The notes beneath the pieces were generated by a model. The model did not search any database. It was not told where the DNA came from and worked only from the letters and a program-made list of their open reading frames with translations. Of a stretch of 64,000 nucleotides of DNA, positions 11,549 to 21,901 are shown in pieces. The DNA lies in assembly GCA_037783545.1 (NCBI GenBank), contig JBBELK010000691.1, positions 883,001 through 947,000 of the forward strand, in the 5' to 3' direction. The translations under genes were made by a program, and so were the position numbers. Within the stretch, counting starts at the first letter, position 1; every line of letters starts with the position of its first letter. This DNA comes from Henricia sp. BOLD:AAB3569. Its lineage: Eukaryota > Echinodermata > Asteroidea > Spinulosida > Echinasteridae.

Positions 11549-11554
11549 AATAAA
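11549..11554 (+). terminator. poly(A) signal AATAAA, secreted-peptide gene
   Basis: AATAAA lies 275 bp past the stop codon. It is 6 nt after a good acceptor (TTTTGTAG, ending at 11543), and a donor (CAC/GTGAGT) sits at 11312. A spliced 3' UTR ending in this last exon is therefore plausible. Confidence 0.45.
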
Positions 11555-11776
11555 ATTTGAGAGCAATCATTTCACAACAACGCGAACTGGACCACTCGAC
11601 GCCATCTCCAAAGCACGCCTTCCCGGAAGTGGACACATGGCTTCCATGGATGCCAAACTCGTACAGTTATTTACAAACATGACATTTTAGCTTTCCCGTC
11701 AGCACAGTAATAATTATTACAATTGACTTCTCACAATTGATGTCTTGGAAGGTACGGCCATACTGCCATCACTACG

Positions 11777-11877
11777 AGCAACTAACAATGGAAATTGGGC
11801 ACAAACCGTTGTTAATAACAATGGTTAATTTGTGCCAAATTTCCATTCATTTGTTAGTTGCTCATAGTGCATACGCC
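11777..11877. repeat. 100-bp hairpin
   Basis: CACTACGAGCAACTAACAAT at the left is complemented at the right by TGTTAGTTGCTCATAGTG, around a short AT-rich loop. It is probably a tiny fold-back element. Confidence 0.75.
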
Positions 11878-12093
11878 CTGTTCTCAGAAGATTGGTTCTG
11901 ATATTATGACTTCCTATGTTCGTTATAATTGAACTGAATTTATGTCCGAGTCGGAAATATAATGAAGGTATATTAACCTGATTGCTGATATAGCCTGTAG
12001 CATCTTACTTTAAGCGAGTGTTAATTTGACCTAATTTATAACGCCACGGACAACCTATAGGCCTGGACTGCCAGGGGCGCAAAACTGAAATCA

Positions 12094-12204
12094 GATGAAC
12101 AATTTCAAAACGTGACCAAACTATTTTTTTCTGCAAGCCTCGCTTTGATTACGTTCATTTTAATAAGAGAAAAGGGAAGATGGCCGCGCCATGATAATGG
12201 TCTA
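12094..12204. repeat. truncated MITE, GACCTTTATCAC family
   Basis: This right-hand fragment (ATGAACAATTTCAAAAC to AAGATGGCCGCGCCATGATA) matches the right halves of the fuller copies at 37139-37445 and 53931-54220. The left half is absent. Confidence 0.7.
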
Positions 12205-13895
12205 TATGTTCTTTATCTCTGTGTATCACGCACATCCAAACCTCCCCCTCGCGCGCCCTCCCGAGGCACATTGACGCAATGTTTGTTTGCTTACGTTGCG
12301 TAACCAAAGCAGCGGCACAGTTAACTCGATTTTTTTCACGATTGTTTATGATTATCGAAGAAATCTGCTCACGATTTAACGAAAAACATTTACCGTGCTT
12401 AATTTGTTTACGCGGCTGACGTCATCCCGCCCCAACCTATACCTTAAGTTACGCGTTATTAATGAAATACAAATATCACCTCGTATTTGACGATATTCCT
12501 CCAACCATTTTCATATTGTCTCGCAGTGTTTTTACCCCGTGTCCCTCCCTTTACATTGCTACGTAACTTGACGGCATATTAAGGCATCAACCGTGGTTCC
12601 CATTTGGGAATAGATTCTATCTCCTTGAAATGTATGTTTATCTCGTCTTGATTAATCTGCACTTCCCGAGGGAGCCATTCTTCAGGCATGACAGCGCGTG
12701 ATTTATGCCGCATTGTGCAAAGTTTTCGCCCGGGTCGTTTTGGCCACAATTAGGAGGTATCATGCATGCTGCATTTAATGTATGGAAATTAATATGGGAA
12801 GGGAGTCGATTGCAGCTTTTGATAATTTATTTTTTTCATCGAAAGCTCCGAGATAGTTTTTATCACCTCCCCGTTGCCTCTGGGGGTTCGTGTTTTACAC
12901 TGTTTGGCTATCACTCGTGGGAAACCACTTTTCCCGTGTACCGACAGCTCCCCCGTGGGCCACCTCTAAACTAGGCTTCTTTTGATACATACTGCATACA
13001 GAACCTGCCTGACGTGTTTACACTGTTTGAAGGTATATACTGAGGTCTATCAGGATAAATTTGAAAGTGCTGTGTTGAACGTTGAAATAAAAATCACCAA
13101 GTGTTTTCATCAGACTACTACGCTCACTCTCGGAGATAATTTTGTTAAAACGGAAAAACAGGTTCATTGATCTCGCCAGGTTAACGAAACATAACTGGGC
13201 TTTAGCTATGGAAAATGCTGCAGGTTCAGAATGAAAAGATGAGGTGGCATTTTAGGTGCGCATTATATAAAATGCAGTAGCTTCTTGTAATTATAAATTT
13301 TATCTGACAGAACATTTATTAACTTTGTTCACAGGGGTATCATGGAAAATATAGCTTTCCGACGGTGACCAGTATACTGACCACGCCCCCTTAATGTTGA
13401 TTTCAGTGACACTTGAAAATGCGATCGGCGTAATACAACCCTCCACAATAGCGGAACCATGCACTAACCGTATGCCTCCGATTCGTCAAATCTAATTTAT
13501 GTCTCAGTATGAAACAGAGTGCCCAATCTGGGGAATTTAGATTTAATTATAGGACAGATATACAACTTGAAATCAAGCATGAAATTATAAAAACAGACAT
13601 GGGCTGTGGCGATTCATTTTCGGGACCATCGCACAAGGAGGTTGATGGATTTCGTCGTTGATTATTCCGGACAGTGTGCATGAATGCTCTTTATCCATAA
13701 TAACCTTAAATAAAAGAGAAGGTAATTACATGTATAAAGAAATAATAAAGCCTGATATTAACATCAAGATAAGGCCTATTAATATATGCTAAAATTTATT
13801 GAAACATATGTACTATTTTACAAGACATTGTGAAAACGAGAACATATTTCAGCTGCATGGTCTAACTGTCATAATGACTTCGTCTTAAAGGTATA

Positions 13896-14020
13896 CAGGC
13901 TCGTCAGAAATGTGCGCTCGCCAAATTACAGTGCCACGAAATACGCAGCTCCATGCCTTTGCTATGGAGCTGCGTATTTCGTGGCACGAATTTGGCGCGC
14001 GCATTGCTGACGAGCCTGTG
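13896..14020. repeat. fold-back family B (CAGGCTCGTCAG), copy 1
   Basis: Near-perfect palindrome of 125 bp: CAGGCTCGTCAG ... GTGCCACGAAATACGCAGCT, then GGAGCTGCGTATTTCGTGGC ... CTGACGAGCCTG. Other copies lie at 19000-19135, 38887-39010 and 55433-55540. Confidence 0.9.
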
Positions 14021-14348
14021 CGTTTAATTCTTGTTTTGTTTGATCAACCAACATCATTGTTGTAATCCAGTAATGAAGTCTTTTTTTTTGGCAAACTCTA
14101 TTTTGTAAGCCATGATTCAATTCGTCAGTACTGTCGATGTCCATAAGATGAAATACATGTACCTTTGATTTCATTTCATTAAAATCGCTCATTTTAGCTC
14201 GAATTGAGACTTGGGGATTATTTTGTGGTGACCGTGTAGCGGTCACGTATTTGTGAGGACTTGCAGGGACTTACGGCGGATTACATCGTATGGTCAGACT
14301 AAGGCGGAATTAAAGGGCACTTAATTATAATTGCATACCTTGGTACTA

Positions 14349-14472
14349 TTTCATAAAGCCCACTTAGAAACATTCTTAAATAAACATTCTTAACTCATGT
14401 TTCTAAAGATAGGAAAAATTAATTTTTTTTTGTTCCTAAATCCACTTAAGAATGTTTTTAACTTTTATGAAA
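14349..14472. repeat. AT-rich fold-back element
   Basis: TTTCATAAAGCCCACTTAG and AAACATTCTTAA on the left are mirrored by TTAAGAATG and ACTTTTATGAAA on the right. It is about 124 bp and non-coding. Confidence 0.55.
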
Positions 14473-14932
14473 AAGGACCCTGATGTCGATGTGAAAATAG
14501 CATTTTGCCTTGCATTTTGCATACTTTCCTGACCGTCCAATGAAATTGGACCGATTCTGTTGTTCTGTCTGATCAAAAACAACCGACTGCAGGGCCTAAA
14601 AGGATTTACTGGAAATACGATCTCGCGAGTATGAATACGTCTTCGGCTGACTATGGCTTCTGTAAACCCTTGTCTGATTGGTCGGTTCATCCTCGCTATA
14701 TATGTCATGCGCAGTCCGCTGACCAATCAGACTCTTTCTCAGTATGTGGCGGTCGACGAGATATGGTGATCCAGTCTTTTGGGGAATGGTGCGAGTTCTG
14801 TTTCGATTGAGAAAAAAATAAAACAGACAAGAAATCCATCAAAGAAATGAGTGATAATCTAAAAGGAAAAGTTCATGTTTCATAACATTCTTAAAAATGG
14901 GCGGATAATTGAGAAGAAGGAATCTTTACAAT

Positions 14933-15063
14933 GGAGCTTCTGCACAAACTGCAGGCGGCCATGACAAGGGGCAGGTTTTCATATTTAAATGATGTGACAA
15001 TAGATGTGACACATGGTAACAATGTGGCTGCCCCCTGTCATGGCCGCCGTGCAAAGGCTCTAT
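14933..15063. repeat. MITE family C (GAGCTTCTGCAC), copy 1
   Basis: The inverted ends GGAGCTTCTGCAC...GGCGGCCATGACA and TGTCATGGCCGCC...GTGCAAAGGCTCTA flank a centre with ATTTAAATGATGTGACAATA. Copies also occur at 16038-16193, 49627-49772 and 62910-63049. Fragments lie near 35548-35640 and 61608-61650. Confidence 0.9.
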
Positions 15064-15592
15064 ATCAAGATATTCACATCGTATGGTCTCCATTCAAGAA
15101 ATCGAAGCAGACGTACGTTTGAAGCATTCTCTCCTTGTTGAGTTTCCTCCGCGCCAAAAATCGCGTCCAGTTGTTAGATTTGTCTTGTGATTTTCGAGAG
15201 TTCTTATTGGTCCTTGTGGACATGACGTCATCGTGGATGTGGCGCGAAGTATATGCTATGGCTTCTTTGTCGGTGACAGGATCTGTCAAGCAAATTTAAA
15301 CCCACGCAGGTTTCACGAGATTACACTTTTGTACATAACAAAATTATGTATACACCCTTTTCACACCTTTGAGTTCACTGCCATTTTGAGACTTTAAGAA
15401 ATCGAAAAACAGACATGAAAGAATTTTGTTTTAATTATCAATTTTTAATCTTTAGACAATACATTTTGTCCTGGTCAAAACAAAAGCGTTTAGACCCAGT
15501 TATCCTTGCAATTTGCGATCTTAAAAACATTGTATTTTCTTGAATGCGGAAGACTGAAACATGGCTTAAGTCAAGTGTTGTTGTTTAATCGC

Positions 15593-18500
15593 TCAAAACT
15601 CATCTACCATACCTGGTTCAATAAGAGGTTCCTTTAATGGCGGACTCAGGCTTGGCGCGTATCTCTCCTTAGCTGTCATGGCGTTACTATCCTCGGCTGA
15701 GGGTGCCCTAACCTCATCTTGTTGTATGAGGCCCATCTGCGTGAGGTAGGGTCTAGTCTCCTCATCCACTGAGGCACCGTGTTCTAGGAGTACCTTACAA
15801 CACTCATTGTAGTCACGTGATGCGGCGAGGTACAGTGCGGTGTGGTTATTATTGTCCTTTAAATTGAGAACTCCAGTCGTGCTATTGGTAATATGAAACC
15901 ATTAATTGAATGGGGATCATGGGTTGCAGCTCTTAAGACGTATTAACTAAGACATCACAGATTAATTTTGTCTTGCAATAAAAATCTGCCATAACTCGTC
16001 TCTTGAGACAAAACAAAACGAGAACACCTCAATTCAATAGAGCCTTTGCACGGCGGCCATGACAGGGGCATTCACATTGTTACCATGTGTCATGCATGAG
16101 TAGTATTAGTATACGTGCTTTGTGGTTCTATTGTTACATCATTTAAATAAGAAAACCTGCCCCCTGTCATGGCCGCTGGTGCAGAAGCTCTATAACGGCA
16201 TATGACGTGTCTTAGACTTATGGCAATCTTATTGCAATCCACCCAAGGCCATTGTGATACCATTTCTGGTCATGTATTTACCATATCGCTGATAGGCCTA
16301 TATAAAACGTACGTGTTGGATCGACGTTCATTTTGGAGGTTTTTAAATTAAAGTGGCAAATGTGAAATGCAAAAATAACGAGAAATAGTTGGGCAAAATA
16401 TTGGTGATTACCTATTGTGGTCTTGGCTATCGTCTGTGTGCAGTTCAGACGACATTTTGATATCTTTCACAAGGATTTGCAGAATATCTCGGTAATCGCA
16501 TTCAGCTGCATCGTGAATTGGTGTCCTGCGAAGATTAAATAACACAAAACGTTCATTTTAAAAGAAAACATTCAATGGGCACTTGAGGCACGTGGTGGCA
16601 GCAAACAAACCCGTCCTTTTCCGTTTTCTGTTTGCTGCCACCAAGAGTCTTCCATTGAGTTCAGCCGAATCCTACATCTATACCATAAATGTTGCTCCAT
16701 GTATTATATTTCAATCGTTGCCATTTTGTGGGAGACAAACTTGAAATGGCCAACAACTTGCCCTTATCAGAATGTCTTTGCTGTGAATAAATACATAGAT
16801 ACAACTCGCAAATTTGTTAAACGATGAATTGCTTTAACACACCTTCCTTCAGCATCTTGTATAGACACGCCCCTTGATCCATTATTCATGAGTAGCTCGA
16901 TGACGTCCGTGTGTTGATTGGTTGTTGCAAGGTAAAGAGGCGTCTCGCCTTTACAATTGGTCGGATCTGAGATGGCTCCTTGGTCGAGTAGTAACCGACA
17001 AATAGCGCTATCGCCTCTAGATGCCGCAAAATGCAAAGCGGTCAATCCCTGATGGCAAGTAAGGGTGAATAAAAATCAGTATGGATGCCATATAATATGG
17101 ACCGAAACATGAATATCAAATACGAATACAACTAAATGACAAAAGACTTAAAATATTTCAGTCGTTTAGGAAATATCGCACGATACCTACATCTACATCT
17201 GATGACTCAATCCCCGCGTGTTTCTCAAGTATGATCTCGAAAATCTCTCGATGACCCGCGGAGGCGGCAAAAACAAACGGCGTCCTCCCCGGAAAATCGA
17301 CTAAGGTCAGGTTGCAGCCCTAAAACATAAGGCAAATACCAAAAGAGGTATAAAACCATTTGTATTTTGCATTATACAGTTGTATAAATGTAAAGGTTGA
17401 CAATATAAACGCTTCTTGCACCAATATCTAAATATTAATAGTGTGTCTAAAACGATCTATAGTCATATATCGCGCGTGGTCTGGCGCTTTAAAAACATAT
17501 CGTGGCAAGATATAGTCCAGTCGTCAGGGCACATGACCAAGATGGCAGCTCCCATGATACCTTATTTACGAGGTGACGCACGATGTCCGGTCTGTTGATC
17601 TGCACAGCGTAGTGGATTGGATAGAAGCCCAGCTTGTCTCGCACGTCGATGGCAGTTGTTGCATCGTCGTCAAGGAGAATTTCAACATTACTTCTCTGCA
17701 ATGTGAATGCAAAGAATGTATTACGTAGAAAAGACATATAGGCCTACATAGTTTGCCTATTTACAAATTAAGCAGTTCATTTGTATAAAGCTGAATCTTA
17801 TAGACGTATATAATTTGAATATCCCCTTCGATCACATGTGTACAGTTGTTGAAAGGGACTTCTTTTGCTGTCCAAATTCCTGTGACCGAAGGGGATTATC
17901 TAGGCCTACCATTCCCTGGATGACAGCCCAATGTAGCGGTGTCCGTCCTAAGTTGTCTAATTCATCCCGTTTGGAATCATGCTCTAAAAAGCATCTTATC
18001 AGCTCATAATTTCCCTGTAAAAGAAACCAAGTAGGCATACAGTTATTCAATTATTATGAGTGAACTGTTCGAAATGTGCATTGCTGGAAGTATTGAAAAT
18101 GTCTCAAAGCTCTTTCAAATGTTTGTACGTTTCATTTAAAAATTGCCCAACAGCAGACATGTAAAAAATAACCTATGCACTAATTGTAACCGAGAGGTGA
18201 TGGGTTCGAATCCCGATGTTGGTTCAGACACTACCAAATGCACTTGGTAAACTGACCTCGCCGGCTACCAGGTGCAGTACGGTATGTTGATGTCGATCCG
18301 TAATGTGAACCAGGGATGGATCTTTGTCAATCAGAAGTTTCGCACACGTACTGATCTGGAGGCGAGGGGAAATGCAAGAATGTATTTGTTATCAAAATGC
18401 TTCCAAAACCGAAAAAGGGTAACTTTTAAGAAAGACTGCGCCACAATCACGATTCTTAATTTTAAAAGCTTTGTTAATGGCATTAATGTCCATAAATCAA

Positions 18501-21500
18501 ATAGAAGATCGCATAAGTACGTATTGTAATATATTAGATGAAGTTACAAAGTAATAAAACAGTCAACAATTCAAAATAACAGTAACGTGAAGGCATGGAA
18601 GCATTTCCATTCTTTGACTCCTTTCTTGAGCTACCTTAGTTACCTTATTCTGCTCCGTTCTGTGTAGCGCTGTTTTCCCTTCGGCGTCGACGACGTCAGT
18701 AAGTGCACCTTTGTCGAGGAGGTATTCGATCTGTTAAACGATAAAATTCTAATCTTTTCTAAGAACTATAGCTTTGGGGAATTTCCTACAACAACTTTGA
18801 ATCGCTTTGCCTGTATTTGGTTTAACAAAACATTTTGGTTGGTTTGCAAATGCACACACAGTTGCCGTTTGGTCGATTTTCAACAAGTTAGATAAACTAC
18901 GTGATAAAATGGAAAACGTACAAGGTATACTAACATAAAAACACTGAGGAGGTTTCTCTATTCCTTCCAACCACAAATCACCTGTATAAAGTCGCAATTA
19001 AAGGCAATGCTCGTCAGCAATGCGTGCGCGCTAAATTCGTGCCACGAATTACGCAGCTCCATAGCAAAGGCATGGAGCTGCGTAATTCGTGGCACGAAAT
19101 TGGCGCGCGGGCATTGCTGACGAACTCTGCCTTTAAAGCGGGCCTCCCACTGTGCGATTTTTGCCACGAATTTTCAACGATTAGCTACGATTTGGTACGA
19201 TTGTGTATATAGACTCTATACACAATCGTACCTAATCGTACCTAATTCGTGGCAGAAATCGCACAGTGGGAGGCCCGCTTAAGCCCTGTTCATACCTAAC
19301 GCGAAAGCGAACACAAACGCGAATATGACAGTGTAGTTCTGGCGCCGCGATTTCGCAGAAAGTTTAACTAGAAAATAAGTTGAATGTTCGCAGAAAGTTC
19401 GCCGCGAAATGTTTGACGTCAGATTTACATCACATTCGCATTTGCATTCGCTTTTGCGTTTACATGCATATAAACTCCCAAAATCCATTTCCTAACCTTT
19501 ATTTCCGATTCGAGTTGAGCGGCGACCATCAGAGCCGTATCACCGCTTTCATCACGCGCATTGACATCAGCACCAGCGAATAGCAGGATGTCTAGTGTCC
19601 TGACGTCTCCCTTGGCGATGGCATAGGTCAGTAGAGTCTGGCCCTTGGTGTTCACCTGGTTGGGAATCGCACCGTGTTCATTAAACTGTGACTGGAGAAA
19701 CCGGTGGTTCTCCTCCCCGCGATGACAAGCCTTGAAAACATCGTTGACCTAGAATGTCGGAAAAAGATAAAATTTGTTTGGTTTACTTCAACATTTCCAG
19801 CGTTGGAAAATAGAATTAGGACAAAGACGTGCTAAAGTACTTTTCGATTTGCACTATTAAATTAGAGCAGGTATAGAATGGCGTTCGGATAAGCTTAATA
19901 AGTTGATAAAAAAAAGGTCTAAAGCAACGAACGATTGTGAAAAGAGCAAGCAACTTAAAGACATGAGAGAAACAACCAAGATGGAAATCAATTATCTAGC
20001 TACTGTATTACGTCAATCACAATTACTATAAACTCGCCTCTGTTTCTTCTTTCTCATCGCTAACTTCTTCCAGTTCGATCAACACCGGGTTAGGTACGTG
20101 GGCCTGTCCAGAAATGGCGCCAAAATTAACACACACAAAAGTCAGTTGATAAAAAAAAGAACAAATCACAAAACATCAACAAAACATAATTTTTCATAAT
20201 TCTCCATTGGATCCATCCAACACCGACAGAATTTTTTAAAGTTCATATAGGAAAAAACCTGAACGAAATATACCACCGTTCTACATAGTGGTATAGCATC
20301 CGCCCGGATTGTCAGAGGTCTCGAGTTCAAATCACAATGAGAATCTAGGACTATATGATTTTCTAATCGATTAAAGTGATATTAAAGTTGGTATATAAAA
20401 TAACTAAAAACAAAATGCATCGCGTTTATAAGTCTGGTACTTGTTAGGTTACTTTCCAGACGTAAATTTCGGAACCAACCTTTTGGTCGTACTTTTGGTG
20501 ACATTCAGACGAACAGAACAACGTCCTCTTGTTGTCATATAGACTGTAGAAATCGGCTGGGGATTTTCCGCATTGGGCACACTCGCGATCTATGATATCT
20601 GGGGGAAAATAGACCTATAGCAAACAATTTCACCAAGAATGTTTTAACTTTAGCCGAGGGGTGTGTGTGTGGTGCGTTAACAAAAGGGAAGAGTGTGTTG
20701 AGGTATAGGGGCGTTAGGGGGGAGTCCCTTTGCCACATATCGTGATGGGTATAAACGAAATGGCGGCTATTCGATACGGTCTATGTTGTTTGACAGAATC
20801 TGTGTATATAGAAAAATATTTAGGTAAATAAATCAATGTTTGTATTACTAATATACTGCCCCGTGTTTGCTGTATTTACTTTTCAACACAATTACATATC
20901 GTACTCCATGCCGGCTTGGTATATGTCACGCATGAATGTCGCCATTTTTATTGGACCATTTTTATTGAACCGTGACTCAGAATTTGAAGAATACACAAAT
21001 ATTTCAAAGGAGCAATAGATTCATAATTTCAATAGACAGCCGAAGTGTGACGTGTTACCATGGCAATTGGCTCTAAACTATCATGGCCGTCGGCAAAAGT
21101 ACCATTGCAAAAGCACAGGGACACGGTTTGGTGATTTTTAGTTTAGAGCCAATTCCTATAGGCAACCAACAAAAGGTGACGTATTCACTTCGGCAGTCTA
21201 TATATATATACAGACAGATCAAAGATTTACAATGCTTATTGAATATTATAGTGTTTGTTGTCATGGTTCCCGCGGTTAATGGCTTAGCTGTTACTTAGCA
21301 ACTGTAACAAAAGAGCCTTAATGGATTAATTTGCCTGGAGCAAATTTACCATTTCCTCTAAAAATCAATCGACGAGCCAGCGTCAGCAAGCATCCAAAGT
21401 ACTGTGCAATGACCCGTATAGAGCCATATTTCTGAATAATTCAAGGCAACACAGTGCATACTAAATTTGTACATGTCTGGCATGGGAATAATAAGTGTAA

Positions 21501-21901
21501 AATACCTATGATACGCACATTTTATTATAAATTTCAACGGCATTAATAATTACAATTCAAAGGTGAATTTAAAAAGGGATAAAAAGTAAGGAGGCCCTGA
21601 TTTTTAACGTTCCTGCAGAGATCAAAAAATCTTCAAAACAATGATCTTTTTAGCATTTGCTGATTTCAAAATATATAATAACGGTTTACCATTTTGGGTA
21701 GTTAAACGAATGCATCTCATTGGTGAAGAAAAGCGCGTTAAGCGTATCACCAGCACGCGCAACGCGCAACGCGCAACCACGTTGCTTCACCATACAATAA
21801 GACGATTGCTTTGAATCCCAAAATGGTACTTTGTGCAAGTACATAAAACGGTATATTTTAAGGGTGAATATAATCAAGATTTCCGCCTTACCAGAGGTCA
21901 T
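15593..21901 (-). CDS. ankyrin-repeat protein with N-terminal Cys-rich finger (about 536 aa)
   Basis: Coding exons in order: 21901-21892, 20598-20480, 20103-20038, 19748-19497, 18730-18644, 18355-18257, 18014-17910, 17695-17561, 17319-17191, 17048-16843, 16525-16412, 15881-15593 (TGA 15595-15593). Reading phase is unbroken throughout. Residues 10-36 form C-x2-C-x18-C-x3-C (ECAQCGKS ... LFCSSECHQKY), a zinc-finger-like knuckle resembling half a MYND or an FCS/MYM-type finger. An acidic linker (ELEEVSDEKEETE) follows. About ten ankyrin repeats then fill the rest, with hallmark pieces GQTLLTYAIAKGD, GDTALMVAA, GKTALHR, GRTPLHWAV, GLTALHFAASRGD, GETPLYLAT and HTALYLAAS. Most repeats map one to an exon. 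Ankyrin arrays bind proteins; no catalytic motif is seen, and the partner is unknown. The 10-nt first coding exon (M-T-S) was chosen because it restores phase and has a GTAAGG donor; it is the least certain piece. The donor after 20038 is GCGAGT, a rare GC-AG type. I do not recognise an orthologue. Confidence 0.75.
16038..16193. repeat. MITE family C, copy 2
   Basis: ATAGAGCCTTTGCACGGCGG ... GGTGCAGAAGCTCTAT, with about 30-bp inverted ends. It lies in the last intron of the ankyrin gene. Confidence 0.9.
18190..18225 (+). repeat. tRNA-like B-box fragment
   Basis: GTGATGGGTTCGAATCCCGA looks like the T-arm and B box of a tRNA-derived SINE. No A box or cloverleaf precedes it. It sits in an ankyrin-gene intron. 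A similar scrap (GAGTTCAAATC) lies at 20290-20345. Confidence 0.4.
19000..19135. repeat. fold-back family B, copy 2
   Basis: AAAGGCAATGCTCGTCAGC ... TGCTGACGAACTCTGCCTTT palindrome with the shared core GTGCCACGAATTACGCAGCT. It is the first of three fold-backs stacked end to end in one ankyrin-gene intron. Confidence 0.9.
19137..19281. repeat. 145-bp near-perfect hairpin
   Basis: AGCGGGCCTCCCACTGTGCG at the left and CGCACAGTGGGAGGCCCGCT at the right are exact complements. Inner arms pair through TACGATTGTGTATA / TATACACAATCGTA. It abuts family B copy 2. Confidence 0.95.
19289..19470. repeat. MITE, GCGAAAGCGAA family, copy 2
   Basis: TTCATACCTAACGCGAAAGCGAA-like left end, with inner GAAAGTTCGCCGCGAAATG and right end CATTCGCTTTTGCG. 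It ends about 27 bp from the donor of the 19748-19497 exon. Confidence 0.65.
20742..20777. repeat. half of a CGATACGGTCTAT MITE
   Basis: AAATGGCGGCTATTCGATAC followed by GGTCTAT matches one arm of the complete elements at 40241-40417 and 43552-43703. The partner arm is missing. Confidence 0.6.
21033..21203. repeat. 171-bp fold-back element
   Basis: ATAGACAGCCGAAGTG ... CACTTCGGCAGTCTAT ends. Inner arms pair through AATTGGCTCTAAACTA and TAGTTTAGAGCCAATT. It sits in the first intron of the ankyrin gene. Confidence 0.85.

Larger units (their letters stand above)
11600..15592. other. intergenic DNA between the peptide gene and the ankyrin gene
   Basis: Four kilobases between convergent genes, with no credible coding exon. 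It contains a hairpin (11777-11877), a truncated MITE (12094-12204), fold-backs (13896-14020, 14349-14472, 14933-15063) and a promoter-like patch at 14670-14730 (ATTGG, TATATATG, CCAAT). Elsewhere I see nothing. Confidence 0.55.

Noticed and set aside
20290-20345. tRNA gene candidate
   Set aside because: Only weak A- and B-box-like motifs are present; the acceptor and anticodon stems do not form.
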